This document shows positions 52,252-61,303 of a stretch of DNA of 64,000 nucleotides, piece by piece. The notes under the pieces were generated by a model. The model saw only the letters and a program-made list of their open reading frames with translations. It ran no database searches and was not told the DNA's origin. Source of the DNA: Mucilaginibacter ginsenosidivorax (GTDB lineage Bacteria > Bacteroidota > Bacteroidia > Sphingobacteriales > Sphingobacteriaceae); assembly GCF_007971525.1 (NCBI RefSeq), contig NZ_CP042437.1:2542001-2606000 (forward strand), read 5' to 3'. Position 1 is the first letter of the stretch. Every line of letters begins with the position of its first letter. The position numbers and the translations under genes are program-made.

Positions 52252-52390
52252 CACACGAATTATCACTAATTGAGGTGAATTTCACAAATCGGGGTGGAGA
52301 GAAATTAAAAAACACATTCCGAAAGTGCGTGTGACTTGGTGTTTTTTCAAAAATCCGTGTTATTAGATTTAATTCGTGATAATTAGTGTG
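52252..52390. repeat. Inverted pair of word repeats after the kinase gene
   Basis: CACACGAATTATCACTAATT at 52252-52271, extending to 52291, is mirrored by words ending GTGATAATTAGTGTG at 52390. The arms share the CACGAATT/CACTAATT words with 35087-35222. The tract starts one base after the kinase stop codon and ends 17 bases before the next ATG. Confidence 0.8.
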
Positions 52391-52407
52391 CAATAAATAC
52401 ACAAACC

Positions 52408-53742
52408 ATGAACCAGTTAAAAACCACTTTATTAATGCTGTTATTGGCCGTATGCGGGTACAGCGCCTCGGCACAAAACGATCCAAAACTCACCGAAGTT
52501 TGGGACCCGGAACCAGCCGTAGTACAACCGGGTGCGGGCAATAAAGCGCCATCAGACGCTATTATTTTGTTTGATGGAAAAAACCTGGACGAATGGACAG
52601 ATCAAAAAGGAATGCCCCCGGGCTGGACAATTAAAAACGGTATCCTCACCATAAAACCCGGCAGCGGCTCCATTATCACCAAAAGAAACTTTGCCGATTG
52701 CCAGCTGCACATTGAATGGCGCACACCGGCTATTGTAAAAGGCGAAGGCCAGGAGCGCGGCAACAGTGGTGTAATAATGCAAAGCCGTTACGAGCTGCAG
52801 ATACTGGATAGTTATAAAAACCGAACCTACTCCAACGGGCAGGCGGGCTCTGTTTACAAACAGCACGTGCCTTTGGTAAACGCTTCCCTTAAACCCGGCG
52901 AGTGGCAAAAGTATGACATCATATACACAGCCCCGCGTTTTAATTTAGATAGCTCGCTTAAAACACCTGCGTACATCACGGCTTTACACAATGGCGTGCT
53001 GGTGCAAAACCATGTAGCCATAAAAGGCACGGTGGCACATGTTGGCCAGCCTAAATACACCAGGCACAACTTTGCACAGCCTTTATTACTGCAGGAACAC
53101 GAGTTCCCGGTATCGTTCCGCAATATCTGGATCAGGGAAATCAACGTTCAAAAGCTTTTTAACGGCAAGGATAAAACGGGTTGGTATACATTTTTAGATA
53201 CGCTGGGCAAAAACAACGATATATATAACAATTTCATTGTAGAAAATGGCGCGGTGCATGTAATGGGTAAATACTTTGGCTATATGAGTACGCTTAAATC
53301 ATACTCCAATTATTACCTTAAAGTGGTATTTAAATGGGGCAGCAAACAATATTTTCCGCGCCAAACAGGTAAAAGGGATGCGGGCATTTTGTATCATTTT
53401 GGGTTGATGGAAAAGGATACTGTTTGGCCAAAATCAATAGAGTTTCAGATACAGGAGCAGGATTGCGGCGATTTTTGGTGCGTAAAACATACCAATGTAG
53501 ATTCGCCCAATAAATGGGAGTTTGCCTGGGACCAAAAGCACATTTTCCGTACGGCGAATTTTGAAAAGCCGCGGGGCGAGTGGAATACGCTGGAGATTAT
53601 TTGCAACGGCAACCAAATTGAACATTATGTAAACGGGCACCTGGTAAACTGGGGTACAGGTTCGGTAGCCGAAGGCAGGATATTACTGCAATCGGAAGGC
53701 GCCGAGCTATTTTACAAATCGGTAGAGTTAACGCCGCTATGA
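52408..53742 (+). CDS. DUF1080 (3-keto-disaccharide hydrolase-like) protein, exported
   Basis: A 444-residue protein with a signal peptide ending YSASAQ near residue 22. Two DUF1080 domains follow. The first (about 50-245) has IILFDGKNLDEWTDQKG, RGNSGVIMQSRYELQILDS and QAGSVYKQHVPLVNASLKPGEWQKYDI. The second (about 250-444) has KLFNGKDKTGWYTFLD, DAGILYHFGLMEKDTVWPKSIEFQIQEQDCGD and WNTLEIICNGNQIEHYVNG. Proteins of this family act on carbohydrates in the periplasm, and some cleave 3-keto-glycosides. It separates the LytS kinase from its presumed regulator, so it may be part of the same regulon. Confidence 0.9.
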   Translation: MNQLKTTLLMLLLAVCGYSASAQNDPKLTEVWDPEPAVVQPGAGNKAPSDAIILFDGKNLDEWTDQKGMPPGWTIKNGILTIKPGSGSIITKRNFADCQLHIEWRTPAIVKGEGQERGNSGVIMQSRYELQILDSYKNRTYSNGQAGSVYKQHVPLVNASLKPGEWQKYDIIYTAPRFNLDSSLKTPAYITALHNGVLVQNHVAIKGTVAHVGQPKYTRHNFAQPLLLQEHEFPVSFRNIWIREINVQKLFNGKDKTGWYTFLDTLGKNNDIYNNFIVENGAVHVMGKYFGYMSTLKSYSNYYLKVVFKWGSKQYFPRQTGKRDAGILYHFGLMEKDTVWPKSIEFQIQEQDCGDFWCVKHTNVDSPNKWEFAWDQKHIFRTANFEKPRGEWNTLEIICNGNQIEHYVNGHLVNWGTGSVAEGRILLQSEGAELFYKSVELTPL

Positions 53743-54095
53743 TGAATATGAAAAGCATTACCGATCCTCACTTAATATACGCCGTGGCAGACTCCAAAAA
53801 AAACAAAATCACCTGGACTAAATATACAGCAGATAGCGAATGGCTTTATTTGGGAGAGTTTGCCAATATTAATAGAAATCTTGTTATTGACGCTATTAAC
53901 GCTCACTTCAGTGAAGAAACACTTTATGTTGTCACTACGCGCAATGGATCGAGGCCAGTAACAAAGTATACTATTGAGGAAGATATTTTAAGCCTGTTAT
54001 TTATTCACAACTTTACAATATGGGACGCAGCGTTTATACAAGTAATTGAGTTTAACAAAATTGGAACAATGCGTTGTGGACAATCATTAGCATAA
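53739..54095 (+). CDS. Unrecognised 118-residue protein
   Basis: The start overlaps the stop of the DUF1080 gene by four bases (ATGA type), which supports translation. It has no signal peptide and no membrane helix. The sequence is a mixed alpha/beta protein (DPHLIYAVADSKKNKITWTKYTADSEW, NRNLVIDAINAHFSEETLYVVTTRNGS). I do not recognise a family. The base composition is more AT-rich than the flanking genes. It ends 39 bases before the LytTR regulator gene. Confidence 0.6.
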   Translation: MMNMKSITDPHLIYAVADSKKNKITWTKYTADSEWLYLGEFANINRNLVIDAINAHFSEETLYVVTTRNGSRPVTKYTIEEDILSLLFIHNFTIWDAAFIQVIEFNKIGTMRCGQSLA

Positions 54096-54134
54096 AATTT
54101 AATTAATAAACCATTTAACTCTTATTTTTACAGC

Positions 54135-54860
54135 ATGATCAGATGCCTGGTAGTTGATGATGAGCCTTTAGCGCTGCATATTTTGGAAGATTATATATCC
54201 AAAATGCCTTTTTTGCAATTGGTGAAAGCCACAACCAATCCCATTGAAGCCCTAACACTGGTACAGGCAGGCAATGTCGACCTGGTATTTTTAGATGTAC
54301 AAATGCCCGAACTTACCGGCATCCAGTTTTTAAAAATAGCCAATGGCAAAGCCAAAGTAATCCTCACCACAGCCTACCCCCAGTACGCGCTGGAAGGTTA
54401 TGAGCTGGATGTGGTTGATTACCTGCTTAAGCCGATAGCTTTTGACAGGTTTTTTAAATCGGTACAAAAAGCGCAAAGTATCATACAGCCCGTTACCAAA
54501 ACGGTTATCCAGGCCGAGCCCGCGCAGCAGGATGATTTTTCGACAGATTTTATCTTTGTAAAAACCGAGCATAAAATTCAAAAGGTTTACCTGCACGATA
54601 TTTTGTTTATCGAGGGGTTAAAAGATTACATCTCCATTTTTACCCCTGCCGAGCGTATTATTACCCTGCAGGGCATGAAAAAAATGGAAGATGCCCTGCC
54701 CGAAAGGCATTTTGTAAGGGTACATAAATCATACATTGTAGCGCTTAACAAAATTGACAGCATTGAGCGCAGCCGTATCCAGATAGGTGACAAAATTATC
54801 CCGGTGGGCGATACTTACCGTGATGAGTTTTTTAAAATCATCGACGATAAAAACGTTTAA
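54135..54860 (+). CDS. LytTR family response regulator
   Basis: A 241-residue regulator. The receiver domain has VDDEPLALHILEDY (acidic pair Asp8, Asp9), the phosphorylation site Asp54 in VFLDVQMPELTG and Lys99 in YLLKP. The C-terminal LytTR DNA-binding domain runs from about 140 to the end (KIQKVYLHDILFIEGLKDYISIF, FVRVHKSYIVALNKIDSIERSRIQIG). It is the natural partner of the LytS-type kinase at 51199. The operator at 51070-51102 fits its expected binding pattern. Two other genes lie between kinase and regulator. Confidence 0.93.
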   Translation: MIRCLVVDDEPLALHILEDYISKMPFLQLVKATTNPIEALTLVQAGNVDLVFLDVQMPELTGIQFLKIANGKAKVILTTAYPQYALEGYELDVVDYLLKPIAFDRFFKSVQKAQSIIQPVTKTVIQAEPAQQDDFSTDFIFVKTEHKIQKVYLHDILFIEGLKDYISIFTPAERIITLQGMKKMEDALPERHFVRVHKSYIVALNKIDSIERSRIQIGDKIIPVGDTYRDEFFKIIDDKNV

Positions 54861-55004
54861 GCATCCTGGCTATCCGGAAAAAACAGCACGCACTGAGCGC
54901 TACAGGCTTCGAAACTTAATTACTTATCTAATTAATTAATTTCCTTCAACTATATTTTTTCGTATTTTAACCCGATCTACTATTATCATTTATCTAAGTT
55001 AAAT

Positions 55005-57224
55005 ATGAATTTTCAGGTTGATTTAACCAATTGCGACAGAGAACCCATACATATCCCCGGAAAAATACAGTCGCATGGTTTTTTGGTAGCTGTTAACGCC
55101 AGTACATATGTTATCAGCTACATCAGCACAAATATTGAACAATACGCCGATGTTGTACCGCAGCACATGTTAGGGAAGCACATTACTGAGCTGGAACCTT
55201 ACCTGGAATTATCGGCAGATAACGCCCAGCTTACCCAAATTTTAAACCTGGCTAAAAACAGTAAATCCGACGAGATCATCAACCCCCTAACCATCCATAC
55301 AAAAGGTAAGGGGTATAACGTCATTATCGGCCGCTCTAAAACAGAGTTGATTATGGAGTTTGAAACTACAGATTCGGACCTCGACCTGGACGTTCAAAAA
55401 ACCATCGGCCGTTCGGTTGCCGAAATATTGAGCGGCAAAACCCTGATTGTACTTTTACAAAAGGCAGCTTTTGAAGTTAAAAAGATCATTAACTACGATA
55501 GGGTGATGATTTATAAATTTAATGATGATGGCCATGGCGAGGTAGTTGCCGAAGTGAAGAACGACGATCTTGAACCTTTTTTAGGCTTGCATTACCCTGC
55601 CTCAGACATTCCAAAACAGGCGCGTGAACTTTACAAACTAAACCTTACCCGCATTATTGCAGATGTAAATGCCGAAAGCTCGCCCATTATTACCTACCAG
55701 GAGGCCGATGTACCGCTTGATTTAACACATTCGGTACTACGGGCCGTATCGCCAATACACATTCAGTACTTAAAAAATATGGGCGTGGGCTCCAGCTTCA
55801 GTATTTCGCTGATTGCACATGGCGAACTTTGGGGCCTGATAGCCTGCCACAATTACTCGCCGCGATTTATTGACTATAAGGCGCGCGATGCTTCGAAATT
55901 GATTGGCCAAATCCTTTCTTCGGCCCTGGAATACCGGCAGGACGAAGAAAATAACGAGCAGGTAGCTGCCATTAATGAAGCGGCCAGCACCATTGCCGAT
56001 TATATTAAAAAAGATATCGATATTGTTTTTGCGCTTACTAAAAATAAAACCACCATCCGGGATGTTACAATGGCTGCCGGTGTAGCACTTATTTTTGACG
56101 GCGGGATTACCACCTTAGGCAACACGCCCGATGATGACCAGATAAAGGAGATTGCAGGCTGGCTAAAGGTGAATATGGTTGATAATATTTATTATACACA
56201 TCGTTTCCCCGAAATTTTTGCGGCAGCCAAAAAATACAGCAATGTTGCCAGCGGCATACTTGCCTGTGTATTATCAAAAGAACTGGCCGAGATGATTATA
56301 TGGTTTAAGCCCGAGCAAATTACCTCCATTAACTGGGCCGGCAACCCCGAAAAGCCCGTTGAGCAAACCGAAGACGGATTATTACAGCTGTCGCCCCGCA
56401 AATCATTCGAGATCTGGAATCAGATAGTTCAGAACACATCCGCAAAGTGGAAAAACGACGAATTGGCCACTGTGCTCAAAGTGAGAGAAGATATTATATA
56501 CGCTATTAACCGCAAAGCCAATGAGATAAGGTTGCTGAACGAAAAGCTACAGGTAGCGTATGATGAACTGGATACATTTAGCTACACCATATCACATGAT
56601 TTGCGAACGCCGTTGTCATCCATCAAAAACTATTCAGAACTTTTACTGGCCACCAACAAGAGCCTGGATGAAAGCGCAAAAAAAATGCTTGAACGGATCA
56701 TTAAGGGCACCGATAAAATGCATATGCTGATTAAAGAGATACTGCATTATTCAAGAGTTGGCCGTACCGACCTTGAAATTAACCCTATTGATATGAGCTT
56801 GCTGCTAAACGAAATTAAGCGCGAGGTGCTATCGGCCATAAACTCCCCTAACCTCGAATTTATTATGGGTGATACTCCCCCTATAAATGGCGATGTAGTG
56901 ATGATAAGCCAGGTGTTTACCAATTTAATAAGCAATGCGGTAAAGTACTCATCAAAATCACAACCTGCAATAGTGAAGATAGAGGGCAAAGTTGGCAGCA
57001 ATGAAGTTACCTATTCCGTATCAGACAATGGCGTTGGCATTGATGTAAATTATTATAACCGGGTGTTTGAACTGTTTAAACGAATGGATAACGCGCTTGA
57101 CTTTGAAGGGACCGGAGTTGGCCTTGCCATAGTTAAAAGAATAATTGAAAAACACCACGCGCGTATTTGGTTTGAAAGTAAATTAGAAGTTGGCACAATA
57201 TTTTATGTATCCTTTAAAAATTAA
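55005..57224 (+). CDS. bphP: Bacteriophytochrome histidine kinase
   Basis: A 739-residue red/far-red photoreceptor. The N-terminal PAS domain starts LTNCDREPIHIPGKIQSHG, where Cys10 aligns with the biliverdin-binding cysteine of bacteriophytochromes. The GAF domain (about 130-310) includes DDGHGEVVAE and the canonical PASDIPKQAR near 198. A PHY domain (about 320-500) follows. The kinase part has YTISHDLRTPLSSIKNYSEL with His531, NLISNAVKYS, DNGVGIDV and GTGVGLAIVKRI. It is soluble. The next three genes, two receivers and a heme oxygenase, follow with overlaps or short gaps in one operon. I expect light-dependent control of the receivers. Confidence 0.95.
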   Translation: MNFQVDLTNCDREPIHIPGKIQSHGFLVAVNASTYVISYISTNIEQYADVVPQHMLGKHITELEPYLELSADNAQLTQILNLAKNSKSDEIINPLTIHTKGKGYNVIIGRSKTELIMEFETTDSDLDLDVQKTIGRSVAEILSGKTLIVLLQKAAFEVKKIINYDRVMIYKFNDDGHGEVVAEVKNDDLEPFLGLHYPASDIPKQARELYKLNLTRIIADVNAESSPIITYQEADVPLDLTHSVLRAVSPIHIQYLKNMGVGSSFSISLIAHGELWGLIACHNYSPRFIDYKARDASKLIGQILSSALEYRQDEENNEQVAAINEAASTIADYIKKDIDIVFALTKNKTTIRDVTMAAGVALIFDGGITTLGNTPDDDQIKEIAGWLKVNMVDNIYYTHRFPEIFAAAKKYSNVASGILACVLSKELAEMIIWFKPEQITSINWAGNPEKPVEQTEDGLLQLSPRKSFEIWNQIVQNTSAKWKNDELATVLKVREDIIYAINRKANEIRLLNEKLQVAYDELDTFSYTISHDLRTPLSSIKNYSELLLATNKSLDESAKKMLERIIKGTDKMHMLIKEILHYSRVGRTDLEINPIDMSLLLNEIKREVLSAINSPNLEFIMGDTPPINGDVVMISQVFTNLISNAVKYSSKSQPAIVKIEGKVGSNEVTYSVSDNGVGIDVNYYNRVFELFKRMDNALDFEGTGVGLAIVKRIIEKHHARIWFESKLEVGTIFYVSFKN

Positions 57225-57230
57225 TCAACT

Positions 57231-57650
57231 GTGAGCTCACCAGACATATTTTACGTGGAAGATGATGAAGACTTTGCCTTCATTATGGAACACGCGGTAA
57301 AGGAGGTTAAGGACGACCTGTCTGTTAAGATCATAGGCAACGGTAAAGACGCACTTGAATTGTTACGCCTGCTTACCGAAGCTAAAGCCAAGCCGAAACT
57401 TATTTTATTAGATTTAAATTTACCAGGCCTGTCTGGCCTGGATTTAGTTAAACGCATCAGGGAGATAGCATTTTTAAAATATGTACCGGTTGTATTTTTC
57501 TCTACATCCGATAACCCAAAAGATGTAAAAGCATCGCTTGAATTTGGTGCAAACGCGTTTTTGAGCAAACCATCAGGCTATAACAACCTGGTAACCTGCG
57601 TGGAGTCACTTTACAATTTCTGGTTCACCCAAAATTTAAATATCAATTAA
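57231..57650 (+). CDS. Single-domain response regulator (Rcp1-like), GTG start
   Basis: A 139-residue receiver starting at GTG six bases after the phytochrome stop. The acidic group is Glu10-Asp11-Asp12, the phosphorylation site is Asp61 (LILLDLNLPGLSG), the switch serine is near 91 and the lysine is Lys113 (FLSKPSGYNNL). No output domain is present. The pattern ED..LLDLNLPG..SGLD resembles the Rcp1-type partners of cyanobacterial and bacterial phytochromes. It is the likely first phospho-acceptor of the kinase. It ends where the second receiver begins (ATTAA overlap). Confidence 0.92.
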   Translation: MSSPDIFYVEDDEDFAFIMEHAVKEVKDDLSVKIIGNGKDALELLRLLTEAKAKPKLILLDLNLPGLSGLDLVKRIREIAFLKYVPVVFFSTSDNPKDVKASLEFGANAFLSKPSGYNNLVTCVESLYNFWFTQNLNIN

Positions 57651-58011
57651 GACACAAAAAAAAATACTCGTTATAGAGGATGATCCGGATATTGGGATCA
57701 TCATGGACCTGGCATTGTCTGACAGGTACGAGGTAGAAGTAAAAACGAATGGGTACAATGTGCTGGAAAACGTTATCCGTTTTTCGCCTGATTTGATCAT
57801 GTTAGATAACTACATTGGGCAAAAAAACGCCGGGGATATCATTAATGAGATAAAACCGGAAATTGAATACAGAAATATACCATATGTATTATTTTCAGGT
57901 CATGACGATATCAGGCGGATAGCCGAAAAAATTAACGCAACCGCGTATTTACCAAAACCTTTTGCCCTTAATGAACTTTATGATTGCGTCGACGGAATTT
58001 TTGCCGCCTGA
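57646..58011 (+). CDS. Second single-domain response regulator, apparent ATT start
   Basis: The first ATG in this frame (57703) would cut off the first strand and the acidic pair of the receiver. The frame continues upstream as KTQKKILVIEDDPDIG without any ATG, GTG or TTG. The only near start codon is ATT at 57646, which overlaps the stop of the previous gene (ATTAA). From there the protein has 121 residues with acidic Glu11-Asp12-Asp13, Asp54 (LIMLDNYIG), switch Ser84 and Lys104 (LPKPF). Initiation at ATT is rare. A missing base or a stop-start coupling is also possible. It is the second receiver of the phytochrome operon. Confidence 0.75.
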   Translation: MKTQKKILVIEDDPDIGIIMDLALSDRYEVEVKTNGYNVLENVIRFSPDLIMLDNYIGQKNAGDIINEIKPEIEYRNIPYVLFSGHDDIRRIAEKINATAYLPKPFALNELYDCVDGIFAA

Positions 58012-58029
58012 TAAAAATCTATCTTTTTT

Positions 58030-58608
58030 ATGCTGCACGAAACATTAAAACAAGCAACCCGGCAACAGCATAACCAGCTTGAGCAGCTGATGTTTGTTGA
58101 CCAGATAATGAATGGCACCCTGACTTTTGACGAATATCAAAAAATACTGACTACCAATTATCTCACGCACGCCCATATCGAGGAAGCTTTATATACCCAT
58201 TTAAGCGTTCACCTGCGCCAGAGGCTAAATTTTGAAGAGCGGATAAAATTGCCCGCTTTACTACAGGATTTGGAAGAAGCACACATTACCATCCCGCAAA
58301 CCGAACCTGATACCAGTTTTATAGATACCAGCAGCGATGCCGCGATACTGGGCAGCATGTACGTGATGGAAGGCGCAACATTGGGCGGCAACGTGATAGT
58401 AAAACGTTTAAAAAATAATCCCCAGCTTGCCCCTTATCAGTTAAACTACCATTATTACCAGGTTTATGGCGATAAGCTGGTTGAAAACTGGAAACATTTT
58501 ATACAGGTTTTGGATACAATTATACCTGCAAATGAATACCCGGCGGCTGTAAAAAGCGCTATCGGCATGTTTGAGTATATTGCATCGTTGCAGGGCTGGC
58601 CGGCATAA
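58030..58608 (+). CDS. bphO: Biliverdin-producing heme oxygenase (BphO-like)
   Basis: A 192-residue all-helical enzyme that splits heme to biliverdin, iron and CO. The proximal heme ligand is His14 in LKQATRQQHNQLE, and the distal helix motif GSMYVMEGATLGGNVI lies at 108-123, with the glycines that hold heme and oxygen. Biliverdin is the chromophore of the phytochrome four genes earlier, so the operon supplies its own pigment. The gene starts 18 bases after the second receiver. It is the last gene of the operon; no clear terminator was found before the convergent ABC gene. Confidence 0.92.
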   Translation: MLHETLKQATRQQHNQLEQLMFVDQIMNGTLTFDEYQKILTTNYLTHAHIEEALYTHLSVHLRQRLNFEERIKLPALLQDLEEAHITIPQTEPDTSFIDTSSDAAILGSMYVMEGATLGGNVIVKRLKNNPQLAPYQLNYHYYQVYGDKLVENWKHFIQVLDTIIPANEYPAAVKSAIGMFEYIASLQGWPA

Positions 58609-58713
58609 CTTTTTATCCGCCGGTGCCCGGTTGTTTAAGACACCCGTTTAACTATACCAGTTGCGTGGCATCTCCATTTTTTTAGGCGTTGCCAAACATC
58701 TGCACATTTAGCA

Positions 58714-60471
58714 CTACTCCACTTCTGCCGTTATTTTTTCGCCTATTTGCTGCCTCCACATGGCATAGTATAAACCTTTTTGGCTTATCAGATCAAGGTG
58801 ACGGCCAGACTCAATGATGCGGCCTTTTTCGAGCACATAAATACAATCGGCGTGCATGATTGTTGATAAACGGTGGGCTATCAGTATGGTGATATGATTT
58901 TCGTTTTCAGATACGTTACGTATAGTTTCGGTAATCTCCTCTTCGGTGATAGAATCCAAAGATGAAGTAGCCTCATCAAACACCAGGATATCGGGTTTGC
59001 GTAACAGCGCACGAGCTATCGAGAGGCGTTGTTTTTCGCCGCCGGATACTTTTACCCCACCCTCGCCAATAACCGTGCTCAGGCCTTTATCGGCCCTCGC
59101 CAGCAGGGTTTGGCAGGCGGCACGCTGCAATACGTTCATACACTCTTCATCGGTAGCATCCGGGCGAACAAACAATAAGTTCTCGCGGATGGTGCCCGAA
59201 AACAACTGGGTATCCTGCGTTACAAAACCAATTTTTTCGCGTAGCTGATCAAGATCAATCTCCTTGCTTAAAATGTTATTGTATAAAACATCGCCCTCCA
59301 GCGGCTGGTACAAACCAACCAACAGTTTTACCAGTGTGGTTTTACCCGAGCCCGATGGACCAACAAATGCGATGGTTTCGCCTGTATTGGTTTCAAAATT
59401 AATATGATTAAGCGCGTTGCGGTTGGCGGTTAAATGTTTAAAAGTAACATTGCTGAAGGTTAGCGTATTTACTTTATCTACCATTACAGGTTTCTCGGGT
59501 TTTTTGTCAATAGGGGTGCTCAAAATGCCTTTGAAATTCCCTAACGAAACCTCGGCCTCGCGCCATGACAAAATCACGTTGCCAAGCTCCTGTAGCGGGT
59601 TAAACAAAAAGAACGAGTAAAACAGGAAGCTAAAGTATTGTCCCGGCGATAACGACCCTTTAAATATCAGCATCAATAGTACAACCACCATTACACTCCG
59701 CACAAAATTTACAGTAGTACCCTGTACAAAGCTCATGCTGCGTACATATTTTACTTTCTTTAGTTCCAGGTCGAGTATTTTGTAGGTGGTGTTGTTTAGC
59801 CTTTCTATTTCCTGCTTAGCCAAACCAAGACTTTTTACCAATTCAATATTTCTTAGTGATTCGGTAGTGGATCCGGCCAGTGCGGTAGTTTCAGATACTA
59901 TTTTCTTCTGGATGGTTTTTATCTTACGGCTCATGGCCATGCTCACAAAAGTAATAATGGGTATAGCAGCAAAATAAACCAATGTTACCTGGTAATTTAC
60001 ACTTACCGAGTATACAATTACAAACACCATCCCGATAAGGGACACAAATAATATGCTGATAAACGAAGTAATAAACTTTTCGCAATCTAACCGTACCTTT
60101 TGTAAAATACCCAGCGTTTCGCCGCTACGCTGATCTTCAAAAACCTGGTAAGGCAGCTCTAACGAGTGTTTCAGGCCATCGGCATACATTGCTGCACCAA
60201 CCTTTTGGGTAATAATATTGGTAAAGTAATCCTGGAAATTTTTTGCAATACGCGATACCATGGCTACGCCAATGGCTGCACCAACCAGCATTAACACCTG
60301 CCGCAGGTACTCCTCATAATGCAGCGTGCCTCGTTTTTCAATAACGCGGTCAACTATCCGGCCTGTTATCCACGGGTCAAGCAATGAAAAACCAATATTC
60401 ATAGCCGCCAGAAACAGCGCCATCACCACTATCCAGCGGTGTTTTTTCAAGTAAGAAAGTAATATATTCAT
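58714..60471 (-). CDS. ABC transporter, fused permease and ATPase
   Basis: A 585-residue half-transporter of the multidrug/lipid exporter class. Six membrane helices span residues about 10-310. The ATPase has GPSGSGKTTLVKLLVGLY near 375, the signature VSGGEKQRLSIARALLRKP near 480, ILVFDEATSSLDS and the H-loop LIAHRLSTI. The substrate is unknown. The frame extends to 60516, but the terminator of frr lies there, and the ATG at 60471 gives a natural N-terminus (MNILLSYLKKHRW). Confidence 0.9.
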   Translation of the reverse strand: MNILLSYLKKHRWIVVMALFLAAMNIGFSLLDPWITGRIVDRVIEKRGTLHYEEYLRQVLMLVGAAIGVAMVSRIAKNFQDYFTNIITQKVGAAMYADGLKHSLELPYQVFEDQRSGETLGILQKVRLDCEKFITSFISILFVSLIGMVFVIVYSVSVNYQVTLVYFAAIPIITFVSMAMSRKIKTIQKKIVSETTALAGSTTESLRNIELVKSLGLAKQEIERLNNTTYKILDLELKKVKYVRSMSFVQGTTVNFVRSVMVVVLLMLIFKGSLSPGQYFSFLFYSFFLFNPLQELGNVILSWREAEVSLGNFKGILSTPIDKKPEKPVMVDKVNTLTFSNVTFKHLTANRNALNHINFETNTGETIAFVGPSGSGKTTLVKLLVGLYQPLEGDVLYNNILSKEIDLDQLREKIGFVTQDTQLFSGTIRENLLFVRPDATDEECMNVLQRAACQTLLARADKGLSTVIGEGGVKVSGGEKQRLSIARALLRKPDILVFDEATSSLDSITEEEITETIRNVSENENHITILIAHRLSTIMHADCIYVLEKGRIIESGRHLDLISQKGLYYAMWRQQIGEKITAEVE

Positions 60472-60481
60472 GTTTCGGCAG

Positions 60482-60524
60482 TAAAAATAAAAAAAGGGAA
60501 TGGCTAAGTAGCTCATTCCCTTTT
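60482..60524 (-). terminator. Terminator of frr
   Basis: On the minus strand AAAAGGGAATG pairs with CATTCCCTTTT around an 11-base loop and is followed by a further T run and TATTTTTAC. It lies between frr and the ABC gene, 20 bases after the frr stop. Confidence 0.9.
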
Positions 60525-60544
60525 AATTTGACATAAGGTTAATA

Positions 60545-61108
60545 TTAAACCGTCATGATATCTTTTTCTTTGGCTTCAGAAAGCTGGTCAACTTTGATGA
60601 TATAAGCATCGGTAAGTTTTTGAACTTCGGCCTCGCCTACTTTTATTTCATCTTCAGATACGCCTTCCGATTTTAATTTTTTGATCTTCTCGTTGGCATC
60701 TTTACGAATGTTGCGGATAGCTATTTTACCGGTTTCTGCTTCGCCTTTTGCTTTTTTAACTAAATCGCGGCGGCGCTCTTCGGTTAACGGCGGTACGTTT
60801 ATGCGGATGATGATACCATCGTTTTGCGGGTTAACACCAAGGTTAGCCGCTATAATTGCTTTTTCTATAGGGGCAAGCAATGATTTTTCCCAGGGTTGTA
60901 TAATAATTGTGCGGGCATCGGGGGTATTTACGCTACCAACCTGGCTTAAAGGAGTTGCCGTACCGTAATAATCAACCGTAACGTCATCCAGCATTGATGG
61001 GCTTGCTTTACCGGCACGTATTTTATTTAATTCGTTATCGGCATGCTCAATGGCCCTTTCCATGGATGCCTTTGCATCAGTAACTTGTTTTTTAATGAGT
61101 TCGCTCAT
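60545..61108 (-). CDS. frr: Ribosome recycling factor
   Basis: A 187-residue cytosolic protein that splits the ribosome after termination. It starts MSELIKKQVTDAKASMERAIEHADNELNKIRAGKASPSML, the helical domain start, and contains TPLSQVGSVNTPDARTIIIQPWEKSLLAPIEKAI (the beta domain) and PPLTEERRRDLVKKAKGEAE. The length matches the family. The open frame extends 54 codons further upstream, but the ATG at 61108 begins at the known N-terminus. It usually sits beside pyrH; that gene is not here. Confidence 0.96.
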   Translation of the reverse strand: MSELIKKQVTDAKASMERAIEHADNELNKIRAGKASPSMLDDVTVDYYGTATPLSQVGSVNTPDARTIIIQPWEKSLLAPIEKAIIAANLGVNPQNDGIIIRINVPPLTEERRRDLVKKAKGEAETGKIAIRNIRKDANEKIKKLKSEGVSEDEIKVGEAEVQKLTDAYIIKVDQLSEAKEKDIMTV

Positions 61109-61303
61109 CGGTTTAAATTTTTCACAAAAATAATAAAATCTACCATTTAACAGCAGGCCAACTGTTTTATCATTTGATGCATGCAATGGTTTGCCAACTA
61201 ACGTAATTTTTGCAACTATGTTTTTTGCTATAAATGTTAAATAACTTTTTTTAACATTTATAATGGTCATTTGTATTTATCTTAGTGTAAACCTATTACA
61301 GCT

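Noticed and set aside
60472..60516. Extended start of the ABC transporter
   Set aside because: This stretch is the frr terminator hairpin.
61109..61270. Extended frr reading frame
   Set aside because: The known N-terminus begins at 61108 and the upstream part has no similarity to the family.
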